A stretch of 64,000 nt of DNA from Orobanche coerulescens (lineage: Eukaryota > Streptophyta > Magnoliopsida > Lamiales > Orobanchaceae). The stretch is taken from NCBI GenBank assembly GCA_033398695.1, contig CM065816.1, positions 133,273,358-133,337,357 on the forward strand, in the 5' to 3' direction. The notes beneath the pieces were generated by a model. That model searched no databases. It was given only the letters and a program-made list of their open reading frames with translations, and was not told the DNA's origin. Positions 13,001 to 22,246 of the stretch are shown here, piece by piece. The position numbers were made by a program, and so were the translations under genes. Every line of letters starts with the position of its first letter. Within the stretch, counting starts at the first letter, position 1.

Positions 13001-13162
13001 TAGAAATGGGTAGATCCCATTGAGCTTCATTGCGCGAATCAGATTAAACATGTCGTAATCCTCCAGATTAGCTTCCAATAAGCCTACAAAATCGACGACC
13101 AGCGAGAAAATGATCTGGTCTTTCACCGCCTTCAAATTAACTCCTTCGAAGTAGGATGCCAT
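10055..13162 (-). CDS. Third ORF (ORF3) of copia B, 1035 aa, uncharacterised, env-position
   Basis: This ORF is uninterrupted, lies downstream of pol and in the same sense, and ends ~220 bp before the 3' LTR. That is where Sireviruses carry an 'env-like' ORF. The N-terminal ~260 residues (MASYFEGVNLKAVKDQ onward) form a folded-looking domain resembling plant 'putative transposon protein' domains of retroelement ORFs; this is recognition by eye only. Residues ~270-400 are Ser/Pro-rich with KRPRK- and KRRG-type basic clusters. Residues ~504-669 are extremely acidic (E, D and K almost only). A Pro-rich QPPPPTNN segment and a DARKKGEERM motif follow. The C-terminus is a W/Y-rich block ending in an RRGRGRGR tail. 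I see no signal peptide or membrane helix, so an envelope role is not supported. Copy C has a decayed homologue at 43474-46523. Staying open while gag and pol are broken may reflect youth or selection. Confidence 0.85.
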   Translation of the reverse strand: MASYFEGVNLKAVKDQIIFSLVVDFVGLLEANLEDYDMFNLIRAMKLNGIYPFLDINPQHLYKEDGISFYREACLIQDGIQSTVGGIPVDISRETIRTVFGMKHRGLAVEALKQSTAETWKKIKVENIPEKLKFTTKRSEIKKIYRFALDITNKIIMGMAGSYDQLSSSKFMVLGALIQEEEVDWADYIFRQLVREVNKAEWLVDEKRFKTKLEFGTQLSWFLEKTGVEKGSTDTFHPNKRLGHLDQETLRKLGGTGRAAQMLKELPDTTTYPRYYSSGESDRPTADIPTVVESDTESDDTPIAVRFKRRGPAPEGPSILQSSPEPSPKRPRKLQFSEEEQSEHLASPSARSPIHPEDQPAPGTHETRIVAVLTPSAYISEEEEAGLIISIPEANYTFNLLENNTFNLSIEQLQLVKPQALKHSFVNIFEEWKFFKTLTFTNLQTYIENSGWEYPQATKEVLIHFCKESDLVLILQDNWFMSHFKTNMDQFIYSIMLSIFDGSFGEEEEEKVEKEIRIEEVDGEGNKEVVDLVDEEEEEQEERRTKENTLVEKQSEEIEKTEELADEDEEEEGEEVEQEKDEGEKEDDDDKKENDDEGEKEEKDDDNNDNDNDGDDGGDKGAEKENEKEKDEEKEKENIEEKAEEEKEEDQEKEEEKEEEKEPEPEPEPIQEAADRTVVPARYTSLDAELAEDSRSGTPEKTPSGLPAADRSLQSSGSFAEGSGEHSPSVQISPTVTELIRQIVKDTIGELLASQVTPDLQSINAKIDTLLQREVPQPPPPTNNRMPFGMSDWMSRMEQQLTTLVDARKKGEERMQGEGINQGEIRTEIRTKKRQDILQIEGPSSLKRKGGADLDEQADQPEGNKRRTRGGFGPTLEWEGKELWYVEDFIPYYALPMWGTAKKKFIRDYYIWEILQDDNLSPQQIFINFMEAAHPKLWAILKKHAKDRNAYPMIPSFRAEEAPTRLDNELNELELQREIKQLCLENRFSSQQEQDFAALVVKRKYGLAPVKIRPIGAKPFRPAKQPIRRGRGRGR

Positions 13163-13500
13163 TTCTGCAAATAAAAGATTTCAGTGTATTTGGTGTTCAA
13201 GGAATTTTTGCTCTGAAAAATCTAGGGTTTCTGTAAGCGTAAAAGGTAAAGTAACTGGTTTTCTTTCCTTATAAAGAAGATGAAAAGACGTATGGATTAA
13301 TTTAATATATTTGAAATGGTGGTACGCCTTTTGATATTCTTTTGAATTTCAAATTTGAATCGGTGGCCCATTTTAAAATTTGACAGTTGATTTTGATTGG
13401 CCACCGTGGAGGTTGATTTAATAAGCGATTGACACGTGTATTAAAATTACCACTTGGCTTAGAAAAATATATTTAAATGCTATTTGTTAACCAAAATTAA
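13163..13500 (-). promoter_or_regulatory. Putative internal promoter upstream of copia B ORF3
   Basis: The pol-ORF3 spacer contains, in minus-strand order, a G-box CACGTG (13433-13438), a CCAATC box (complement of GATTGG near 13396-13401), and a TATA-like TTTATAAGG (near 13269-13277) about 110 bp before the ORF3 start. The same three motifs recur in copy C at 46805-46810, about 46768 and 46639-46646. The motif order resembles a plant RNA polymerase II promoter, so ORF3 may have its own transcript. Promoter activity is inference. Confidence 0.45.
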
Positions 13501-13724
13501 TATAATAATATTATAAATATGGCAGATAATAATTAAATATTCAGAGGTTAGTTTAGAAAACTTAGCTGGTCTGATTTGTTGACTGTTGACCGATCTGCAT
13601 CAGGTGAGTTGACTTCTCACCTGGTATTCTAATCAGCTAGGTTGCTTTGTCCATCCTTCGTCTTCTTGCCTGCATCAGCTAGAATCTGATTCTCCAGCTG
13701 GGTCCGTCCTTTGTCTGAAATGCT

Positions 13725-15290
13725 TCAGCTTCCTTCAGTACTAGATTCCCAATCTAGTAATCTAAGATCTCTGCTCAGCTCCAGAAACCTTTCTTCTGGC
13801 AAGGGTTTGGTAAAGATGTCGGCTATCTGGTAGTCTGTGCTGACTCTTTCAACTCTAACCCTTTTGTTAAGCACATGGTCTCTAATGAAATGGTGCTTAA
13901 CATCAATGTGCTTCGTCCTTGAATGCAAAACCGGATTGTTGGTTATTGCAATAGCACTATTGTTGTCACACCAGATAGGAACTTCATTTGCAATGATATT
14001 ATAATCCCTTAGCTGCTGTCTAATCCATAAAATCAGGCACAAGACTACCTGCAGCTAGGTATTCTGACTCTGTAGTGGAGATAGAGTTAGAAACCTGCTT
14101 CTTGCTAAACCAGGATATCAGTCTGGTTCCTAGGAATTGGCACGTTCCACTAGTGCTCTTCCTGTTGATTTTGCATCCTGCGAAATCCGCATCTGAGTAT
14201 CCTGACAGCTCGAAATTATCATCCTTGGGATACCATAGTCCAACATTGATTGTAGACTAAGGTATTTTATTATCCTCTTGGCTGCATCTAGGTGTGATTG
14301 CTTCGGCTTGGACTGGAATCGTGCACAAACTCCTACGGCATAGGATATGTCTGGCCTGCTTGCAGTGAGGTACAGAAGAGATCCAATGAGTCCTCTGTAG
14401 TGGGTTGAGTCCACTGATATGCCTGCCTCGTCTGCATCCAGGTAAGTACTTGTGCTCATAGGAATTCTTGCTGGCTTGGCTGATTCCATTCCATATCTCT
14501 TGATATGATCTTTGGTATACTTAGCTTGGTTGATGAAAATTCCTTTTTCCATCTGCTTAACTTGTAGTCCGAGAAAGAAGTTAAGCTTTCCCATCATACT
14601 CATCTCAAATTCTCCTTGCATGAGATTGGAGAATTTCTCGCATAACTCTGGATTGGTTGATCCGAATATGATGTCATCCACATATATCTGGACTATTAAT
14701 ATGTGGCCTTCGTGCTCCACTCTGAATAGGGTTTTGTCTACTTTCCCTTTGCAAAAACCATTTTTCTCAAGAAACACAGACAATGTTTCATACCACGCTC
14801 TAGGTGCTTGCTTAAGTCCATAGAGAGCCTTTAACAGCTTATAGACTTTGTCTCCTTTGACAAAACCTGGGGGTTGCTCTACATAGACTTCTTCTTCTAG
14901 GATTCCATTTAGAAAAGCACTCTTTACATCAATCTGATAGACTTCAAAATCTTTGAATGCGGCATATGCGAGGAATAGTCTGATGGCCTCTAATCTTGCA
15001 ACAGGTGCATAGGTTTCATCAAAATCTATTCCTTCACACTATGCATACCCTTTTGCTACAAGTCTGGCCTTATTCCTAACAACAGCTCCGTCTTCATCAC
15101 TCTTATTTTTGTACACCCATTTGGTGCCAATAACTTTCTTGTGATCAGGTCTGTCTGTTAGTTCCCAAACTTTGTTTCTCTCCATCTGCTTCAATTCCTC
15201 TTGCATGGCATTAATCCACGAATAATCTTCCAAGGCTTGTTCTGTAGTTTTAGGTTCAATTTGTGACATAAAACATGAGAACATCGCCAT
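13725..15290 (-). pseudogene. pol: Copia B reverse transcriptase-RNase H, broken
   Basis: This is the copia RT-RNase H half of Pol. On the minus strand it opens with [20 protein letters not shown] (15290). The RT core ends in an intact YVDD (near 14670-14684). RNase H keeps its TKHIDVKHHFIRDHV and ADIFTKPLPEER blocks and stops at 13725. Lesions are a CAG-to-TAG nonsense in AKGYAQCEG at 15039-15041, a one-base deletion near 14256 in the LKSTVNVGLWYP segment that knocks RNase H out of frame, and further indels near 14040. The catalytic residues are therefore kept but the frame is lost. Confidence 0.9.
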
Positions 15291-15534
15291 TCCTGCTGGT
15301 AGGGTTGACTGTCTTGTCTTAACTCCATCAGTCAGCTTTCCGATGATTTGCTGGATTGGGTGATCCTTGAGCCATTTGGGGATGTCGTCCTCTTCTGGGT
15401 TTGTTCCCCCTGTTGGATTGCCTTGGTGGATTTCTGCATCAGCTGGGTTCTCGCCGCAATCGATCGGCTACCGCCTTGTCATCTCGCAGTTGGTTACGAT
15501 CTGCAGATGAGTCTTTGTCGCCTACGGCCGGTCT

Positions 15535-17036
15535 TCATCCGCAATCGGATCGGATAGGTTTGGTGATCCCGTGATCTCGCACTGGGTCTTGGCCTGCAGT
15601 TGGGTCATCAGGCTGGTCTGCAGGTGAGTCCACCATTCCAGTGTCATGTATAATGACTTCTTCAAGGGTCGCTGATTTGAGCTTGTTCTCAATTAGCTCA
15701 ACTTGCTTCCTATACTCAACGGTAGATTCATCAAAAACAACATGGGGTGTTTCCTCCACAACTAAGGTTCTTTTATTAAAAACTCTATATGCCTTTCTTT
15801 TTTGGAAATATCCCATAAAGAGACCGTCATCAGTTTTAGCATCAAAGGCATTTAGCTGTGTTTTACCGTTGTTGTGGATGAAACACTTACAACCAAAAAC
15901 ATGAAAGTAAGCAACAGTAGGAGTTCTATTATTCCAAACCTCATAGGGAGTTTTGCCATGTCTCCCTACTATCATACTCCTGTTGCAGGTGTGACAGTGT
16001 GTTGATGACTTCAGCCTGTAACCTCTTGGGGCAGTCCGCTTCGCAATCATGGACCTTGCCGCTTCCTTCGTGGTTCGTTTCCTTCTTTCAAGAACACCAT
16101 TCTCACAAGGCCCCGGCCGCAGAGCTCATCTTTGGATCCCATTCTCGATCGCAGAATCGCTATCGCCTTGTTGAGAAACTCCCCTCCTCTATCTGATCTG
16201 ATCTTGATGATGGATAGGGATTTCTCATTTTGGATCCTTCTCAGCAGCTCAGGTAACTTGGTCAAGGTTTCACTTTTCTTATATAGGAAGATAATCCAAG
16301 TGTACCTTGAAAAATCATCTACTATTACAAGTGCATGCTTTCGGCCGCTCAGTGTCCTTGGCTTGATAGGACCAAATAGATCCATATGGAGTAGATCTAA
16401 GATCCTTGTTGTGAGCGTTGTAGGGTGAACTGGCTTGAACGATGCTCTGGTCTGCTTTCCTTTCTGACATGCATCACAAAGCGCTTCCTTCTTGAATGCT
16501 TCATTTGGAAGTCCTCTGACCAGCTTCTGAGAACTAATCTTGTTGATGGCTTTGAAGTTCAGGTGACATAGTCTTTTGTGCCACAGCCATCCATTTTCAG
16601 CTACTGTCTTGGATAGAAAACAGGAGTTAGGTGTTCCTGTGTTCCAATCAATCATATAGACATCTCTCCTTCTGAAACCTTGTAGCTTTACTTCTCCAGA
16701 TAAGATATCTATTACCATACACTTCAAGATGGTGAATACTACTAGGTTCTTCTCGTCACAGAACTGGCTTATGCTCAGGAGGTTGTACTTGAGCCCTTTA
16801 ACATAATGAACTTTGGATATCACAATATTTCCTCGGTTCAGCTCTCCAAAGCCTTTTGTTTGTCCTCTAGAGCTATCTCCAAAGGTTACATCGGGACCTC
16901 TTTCTTTGGTGTATTTGGACAGCATCTTCTTGTTCCCGGTCATATGCCTCGAGCATCCAGAGTCTACAAACCATTCTTCACCTCCAAAATTTGAGCTTGT
17001 GGAGATGTGGTTGTAGTCCTTCCACCTTTTCTGCAA
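15535..17036 (-). pseudogene. pol: Copia B protease-integrase, broken
   Basis: The minus-strand order is LQKRWKDY, protease DSGCSRHMTG, zinc-binding H-x4-H (WHKRLCHLNF) and CDAC, then the integrase core HMDLFGP and VIVDDFSRYTW plus IRSDRGGEFLN. The frame then collapses at 16140-15985, exactly where copies A and C read smoothly through SAARTPQQNGVAERRNRTLKEA, so the catalytic glutamate block is scrambled. A second scrambled patch lies at 15460-15600 in the acidic linker. Both patches alter CTG/CAG-rich sequence and may be consensus errors rather than true mutations. Confidence 0.88.
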
Positions 17037-17039
17037 TCA
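17037..17039 (-). other. Stop codon between gag and protease, conserved in position in A, B and C
   Basis: TGA follows WVPKSLLV and precedes LQKRWKDY in the same frame as protease. Copy A has TGA at 3207-3209 and copy C has TAA at 50402-50404. The frame on each side is otherwise continuous. This may be a recoded gag/pol junction or an inherited nonsense mutation. Confidence 0.7.
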
Positions 17040-19109
17040 GACAAGCAGAGATTTAGGTACCCAAATCTGTGTGGGTCCTTTGGGGTTAGCTGGTTTCCTG
17101 GAGAGTTGATTTCTCCTTGGATTATAGAAATTGTTATTATTATTGTAACCCTCATAAGGTGTGTAAGGTCGAGGTCTGAATCTCCTGTTTGGATTGTATA
17201 CCGGATATTCCTCAAAATGTTGATGGTGTGGACCATTTCTAAATCTAGGCTGAGACCATTTATTAAATCTTTGTGGTCTCCACACTTGTTCATTTTGGTA
17301 ATTAGGATAACCTTGAGGTTTCCATCTGCCCCTCCCATTATGAAATCTGTTTTTAGGGAGTTGTTGGTAATAGTGGGCATGTTGTCTGGGCTGCTGCTTT
17401 TGCCTGGGCCATTGCCTAGTCGCCTGTCTAGGTGGCTGCCTGGTGTAACCTGACTGCAGCCTAGACATTTGACTTGGTTGTTGCCTATTTTTGAATATCG
17501 GTTTATACGTAGGCTCAACAGTCGAGACAATTGTTTCTCCCTTGATAAATTTTCTTTTAGAACTAGAGGGAGTGTGAGGATCATATCCAAGGCCTGATTT
17601 GGAATATAGTGGCCTTTTGTTGGTACACAATTCTTCCAGGGTTGAAGACGCCTTCAGGGAGGTTATTTCTTGCGCCTGAGTCTTATTCACCTGTGTCAGC
17701 TTAGTAAACTCATTTTTGGCATGAGCAAGTGCAGCTGATTTTTATTTAAGTAAAATGGTTAGTCTGTTTATCTCAGCTGTATTAACGGCAGCCTGGTTTT
17801 TAAAGTCAGCTGCAGTTATCTCAACCTTATTCAAATCTAGGCTGAGTTTTTCGAAATCATTTTTCAGCTGCCTATTCTCATCTTGCAGCTGAGTCTTCTC
17901 TGCTGATACAGTTTGGTGTGCAGATTTGAGTGTTTCAAAATCTTTAAATAACTGATTTACCAATTCGTGCAGATCCATATCTTGTGACATGGCTGAGCTA
18001 TTATTTGAACCAGAGGGTTTAGAAGTTACCTCTTCATCAGCTAGGTTTGCCATCAGGCAGTCATACCCCTCATCTTCATCAGAAAAGAATCCGCTGCTTG
18101 ATTCGACATGCTCCTGGTCTTCTCTGATGAGGGCCTTTCTTCTATCTTCCTTTCTGCCCACCTCCTTATTGGTTTCGTCCTTCTTGAGCTCAGGACAGTC
18201 CATTTGGATGTGTCCGGTCTTGTGACAGTTGTAGCATTCTACTTTCTAGCTTCCAGCCTTCTGGTTCCTTCTTGGATTCTCCTTATAATTTTTCTTGTAT
18301 TTGGAGTAGTTCTTTCTAAAGTTGCTGAACCTTTGCATAATAAACGCCATTTCTTCCTCAAAATCTAGTGGATTTGGAGGTTTCACATCAGATAGGCTCT
18401 TGGCAGGGGACTCGGCTGCAAATGCGATTCCCTTCTCTGCAGGCTCAGTTGAGGATGAACTTGGAAGCTCGAACTCGTAAGCCTTCAGATCAGAGAACAG
18501 CTATTGAATTTTTATTTTATTCAGGTCCTTGGACTCTCTCATGGCCACGGCCTTCATGCTCCATTCAGGGTTGAGAGATCTGAGAACCTTTAGTGCCATT
18601 TCCCTATTGCCATTGGTTTTGCCGAGGGATTTGATCTCATTGATAATCTCAGTGAACCTTGTGTCCACTTGGTCTATGGATTCACCATTCTTCATTTTAA
18701 AGTTGTCAAATTTTTGGATAGCAATTGACAGCTTGTTTTCCTTGATCAGCTCCGTTCCTTCACACATTAGGGCTAATGTGTCCCAGATTTCTTTGGCATT
18801 CTTGCAGTTCTTGATCTTGACCATGGTGGATTTGTCAAGAGTCTGATATAATACATCTCTGGCCCGGTTATCAAGATTGGCCAGTTTTCTTTGTTCGGGA
18901 GTCAGCTCCGTCCTCTTCTTAGGAATTTTCTCTGGTTTCCCTGCTGCGATCTCCTCTGCTGTGTTGTCCTTCTCGAAGATGAATGGACCATCCTCTATGA
19001 TGCACCACATGTCGTCATGAATCGAAGATAAGTGTGCCTGCATCCTTATCTTCCACAGATCATACTCGTCAACTAAAAACACAGGGAGTCTAGAATGCAT
19101 GTGTTCCAT
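17040..19109 (-). pseudogene. gag: Copia B gag, broken
   Basis: I place the start at the ATG at 19109 (MEHMHSRLPVFLVDEYDL), shared with A and C. The order is a UBN2-type capsid domain, a zinc-knuckle segment (GHIQMDCPELKK-like), a heptad-like spacer rich in E, K, L and N (about 17750-18050), and a basic Q/R/P/N-rich nucleic-acid-binding tail (17040-17690). A CAA-to-TAA stop lies at 18501-18503. Another stop precedes the knuckle at 18243-18251 (TTCTAGC on the plus strand), and a small lesion sits near 17742. The product would form the virus-like particle; as it stands it cannot be made whole. Confidence 0.88.
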
Positions 19110-19173
19110 TATAAAGTGAGAGTAAATATATATATCTGATATAGATCTGGTTCGTGAAATAAATGAACCAACC

Positions 19174-19185
19174 TCTCTCATACCA
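19174..19185 (-). other. Primer binding site of copia B
   Basis: Minus-strand TGGTATGAGAGA lies two bases inside the 5' LTR. It differs by one base from the TGGTATCAGAGA of copies A and C, consistent with initiator-Met tRNA priming. Confidence 0.85.
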
Positions 19186-19187
19186 CT

Positions 19188-20594
19188 TGTAGGTCACAAG
19201 TCATCCAGGTACAAGTCTAGAGGGGGGTGAATAGACTTGTAGAAACTCTTAAACTCTTTTTCACGTAGAGTGAGTTTCTTCAGCTGATAGGTAAACAAAT
19301 GACTTGGAGTCGTTTGTTCTTTAATATATGCGGAAGTCAGCTGATGACGAATAGAAAGCAACTAATGAAACACTTAACAATGAATGCAGCAGTCAAAGTA
19401 TGATGCAATAAAACCGTAAGGAACGCAGGCGATTATAGTGGTCTCAGAGGTGGGGTAATCCTATACTAATCCACTTTTCCCCAAACCAGTTGGAGATGAA
19501 TTCACTGTAATTCTCAACCAGTGATAAATATTACAATGATTCACACAAAACTACAACAGCTTCCAACCAGTAGAAATCTGTGCCGTTGTACCACACTTGA
19601 CTGTCTTGCACCTCTTGATCCTCGATCCTCGGATGCCTTTACAGTCTCTTACTTCAACCAGTGAAGTACCCCGTACTCAGGATTATAGACAAGAGTTTTT
19701 TTGTCTTCTCCAACTAAGAGCTTCTTTAAGTATGAACTTTTAGAACCGCTCTTTTCACGATGCTATTGATTGCTTTAGATTGCTTGATTGCTTTGATCGC
19801 TTGAAAGTATGTTCGCACCGGTGATTGCTCAGTTTCAAATCTTCGAATATATATAGGTCACGATCTCTGAGCTTTTTCCTTGTAGCCGTTGCAAATCTTT
19901 TGAACAAATCTGTCCGTTAGAGGGAGACTTCTTTGTTTAATCTTTCTGAATGTTGCAAGGCTGGATTCCCATTATTTTAATCTATCTTCCGACCGTTGTG
20001 AAGACTTCTGCATGTGAGCGCCGAATCTTTTGAATATAAAACGATTAAAGTCTTCAAGGTGGGTCTGGATAGTTTTTTTAAATCATATCTCTTGCGGGAA
20101 TCACTCCAATTTGTCTCTTCACGTTGCATTTGACTTTCCGTAATATTTGACTTTTCAACGCATGCTGACGTGGACTTGGAGTACTTGGCTGACTTCGACT
20201 AGGCTGATGAGCAGCTAACATCTCTGCAGTCAGGACCTCTCTGCTGTTCACTGTTTGTGACTTATCTGATCAGGTGACTTCCCTGAGGTACCTTGGCTAC
20301 AGTCTGGTCAAACTTCTCTGATAAATTATGTTGACCAGGACTACTATGACTCGACTAGACTGATCCTCTCTGTTGGACTTAGCTATACTCAGTACTTAGC
20401 CGATTTTAGCCTAACTAATTTTTGGCCTATAGAAGATACTCATTTGGTTCTTCTTTACATTTTGCCAAGTTTTATACTTAACATATTTGGCCTATGGAAG
20501 ATACTCATTTGGTTCTTCCTTACATTCTTGCCAAGTAATAAACATTTGATTTTATATTAATGACATCATCAAAATCTAACAAGTATTCCTAACA
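19188..20594 (-). repeat. 5' LTR of copia B
   Basis: The LTR is 1407 bp, the same length as the left LTR and nearly identical to it. Its termini are TG...CA and a TATA-like box lies on the minus strand at 19847-19855. TTCAA follows directly at 20595. Confidence 0.96.
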
Positions 20595-20599
20595 TTCAA
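20595..20599 (+). repeat. Target site duplication of copia B, right copy (TTCAA)
   Basis: This is the second copy of the five bases at 8417-8421. Removing the element plus one copy restores an uninterrupted reading frame in element X's ORF3. Confidence 0.95.
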
Positions 20600-21749
20600 C
20601 TATATTGGAATCCGACGATGGTATCATACCTGAGGATATCCAACTCGAGTCTCGTCCTAATGTGAACTTGAGAGAGCTGAACGGAGCTGAAGACTTTGTC
20701 AAGCCTGACTCTCCACGAACCGCTTCAAAGAAAGAGCAACTGCACGCTCTTGGCTATCAAACTATTTTCTTGCAGGATGCTATCAATGCCCTGCACGCTG
20801 TTGAAAAAGCACTCGATTGGATGCATCAATCTGCTGTTGAAGAGATGACCGGTCTGAGGCATGAAGTATCCAAAGTGGAAGAAGCCTTCCGCATCTTGCC
20901 CACCATCTTCAAACAAGCATTTAGCAAACTGCAACAGCGACAAGAGCAAATCCTGAAGGAAGAACAAAGCAAACTACGAGTTTCTGAGGCCAAGACTGCA
21001 TCCGCTCTCGTTGAATCTGGTTCACATCTTCGAGCCCATGACAAAAATATCAAAGATATGTCACAGGTGCTCAACTCCCTTGTTAATAAAATGGCAACTT
21101 TTGAGGCGAAACAAGACGATGCATTGAAGATCCTTGAATATCTTGATGAAAAGGTGTCTTACCTTGATGACGCCAAAAAGGGGGAAGAAGCTAGGGAAGC
21201 CGCAAGGAGAAAAAGGTTGGAGCAAGAAAGAGAGTTTGAAGCTGCCCAAGACAGCATTACTGCTGAAATTAATCGTTTAGCATCTCCGGCTCACACCATC
21301 AGGATACAGGGAGATCGCCCAGAATTTCAGGACCCTAAGTTTCCTTGGAAGAGCCTCGTTCAAAAGCCGCAAGCATTAAACCTCCCGGCTAACCAACAAC
21401 CTTCTGCAGACGAGATCAAGAACTGGAGTAAGAATGAACTGCTAAGATACTTTGTTACTCTTATCAGGGAATCTACTTTATTTAATAGTTGCAGAACAGT
21501 ACAGGAAGCCGCGGAGGAGTTTAAGAAGAGGTTGGATGATGGAACACTCCCGTTACAGCAGAAAATGAAATCCAAGCAAAAGCAAGGTGACTTGGTTACC
21601 CATTCAGAAGACTGGATCTAGCTTTCTATAAGTCCTACGAAGGTCAAGCTATATACTTTAATCGAAACAGGGACACTCATCAAAATTGGTGGAAGGGTAC
21701 CACGAATGACCCTAAATGGCCTTGGAGGCATGCTGATTATAGGAGCTAG
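20600..21749 (+). pseudogene. Element X ORF3, 3' part with coiled coil
   Basis: About 340 residues read openly from 20602 to 21621. After an acidic leader (ESDDGIIPEDIQLESRP) comes a long predicted helical, heptad-rich stretch (about 20740-21240: LHALGYQ through MTGLRHEVSKVEEAF, KLQQRQEQILKEEQ, LNSLVNKMATFEAK and LDEKVSYLDDAKKGEEAREA). This is a strong coiled-coil candidate. The tail is basic. At 21619-21621 the frame hits TAG. A one-base frame change gives a further ~45 residues rich in W and Y (YEGQAIYFNRNRD, WWKG, WPWRHADY) ending at 21749, so a single indel truncates it. Coiled-coil stalks are typical of Sirevirus ORF3 proteins; their function is unproven. Confidence 0.7.
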
Positions 21750-22230
21750 TTTCCCTCCTGTATTCTTATCCTGTTTTCTTATTTTTTTTTTGAGATAACT
21801 TGTAATCTTTGTTCAACATTAATAAAATATTTTTCTGTTGAAAGATTAAAACTCCTAATCTTTCGTGTTCTTATATGATTACGTAATTCAATCCATTTGC
21901 TGAATTAATATAAGTATAAAAACTTATTTAAAAATTAAGTTGTACGAACTTTTCTGCGAACAGTTCATAGATTCAGTTGTATATATCTATATAACACTGT
22001 AAGATTGTACGCGCCAATCATAAGTTTAAAGATGTAATACACTTTTGATAAAGTTGAAGTCGTCTGCGAGCAGTTCTTAGTGTTAGGCTAATTGCTGAAG
22101 GCCAGAACATTCGAAAGAAGACCAAGAAGTCTGCCCTCCTGGAAGATGTTTCTTTAAGTGTCAAGGTTTTGGTATCATCAAGGATTTCTGGATAAACATC
22201 AAAAGGATTTGAAGGAGACTTGGCAAATTA

Positions 22231-22246
22231 TCAAAAGGGGGGAAAT
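22231..22246 (+). other. Polypurine tract of element X
   Basis: TCAAAAGGGGGGAAAT directly precedes the LTR start TGTTGGGATAAC. This defines + orientation and the inner boundary of the 3' LTR. Confidence 0.82.

Larger units (their letters stand above)
8422..20594 (-). mobile_element. Copia B: complete 12.2-kb Sirevirus-like element with third ORF
   Basis: This is a complete minus-strand element with LTRs at 8422-9828 and 19188-20594 (both 1407 bp). It has a primer site at 19174-19185, then gag, protease-integrase, RT-RNase H, a roughly 560-bp spacer, a long third ORF (10055-13162), and a polypurine tract at 9829-9845. It is flanked by TTCAA duplications and splits element X's ORF3. Aligning the first ~320 bp of the two LTRs by eye gives about ten differences, so the insertion is fairly recent. 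Gag and pol carry stops and frameshifts but ORF3 is open. Confidence 0.97.

Noticed and set aside
10055..13162. Envelope glycoprotein
   Set aside because: No signal peptide, transmembrane segment, cleavage site or cysteine pattern is visible; only the position matches an env-like gene.
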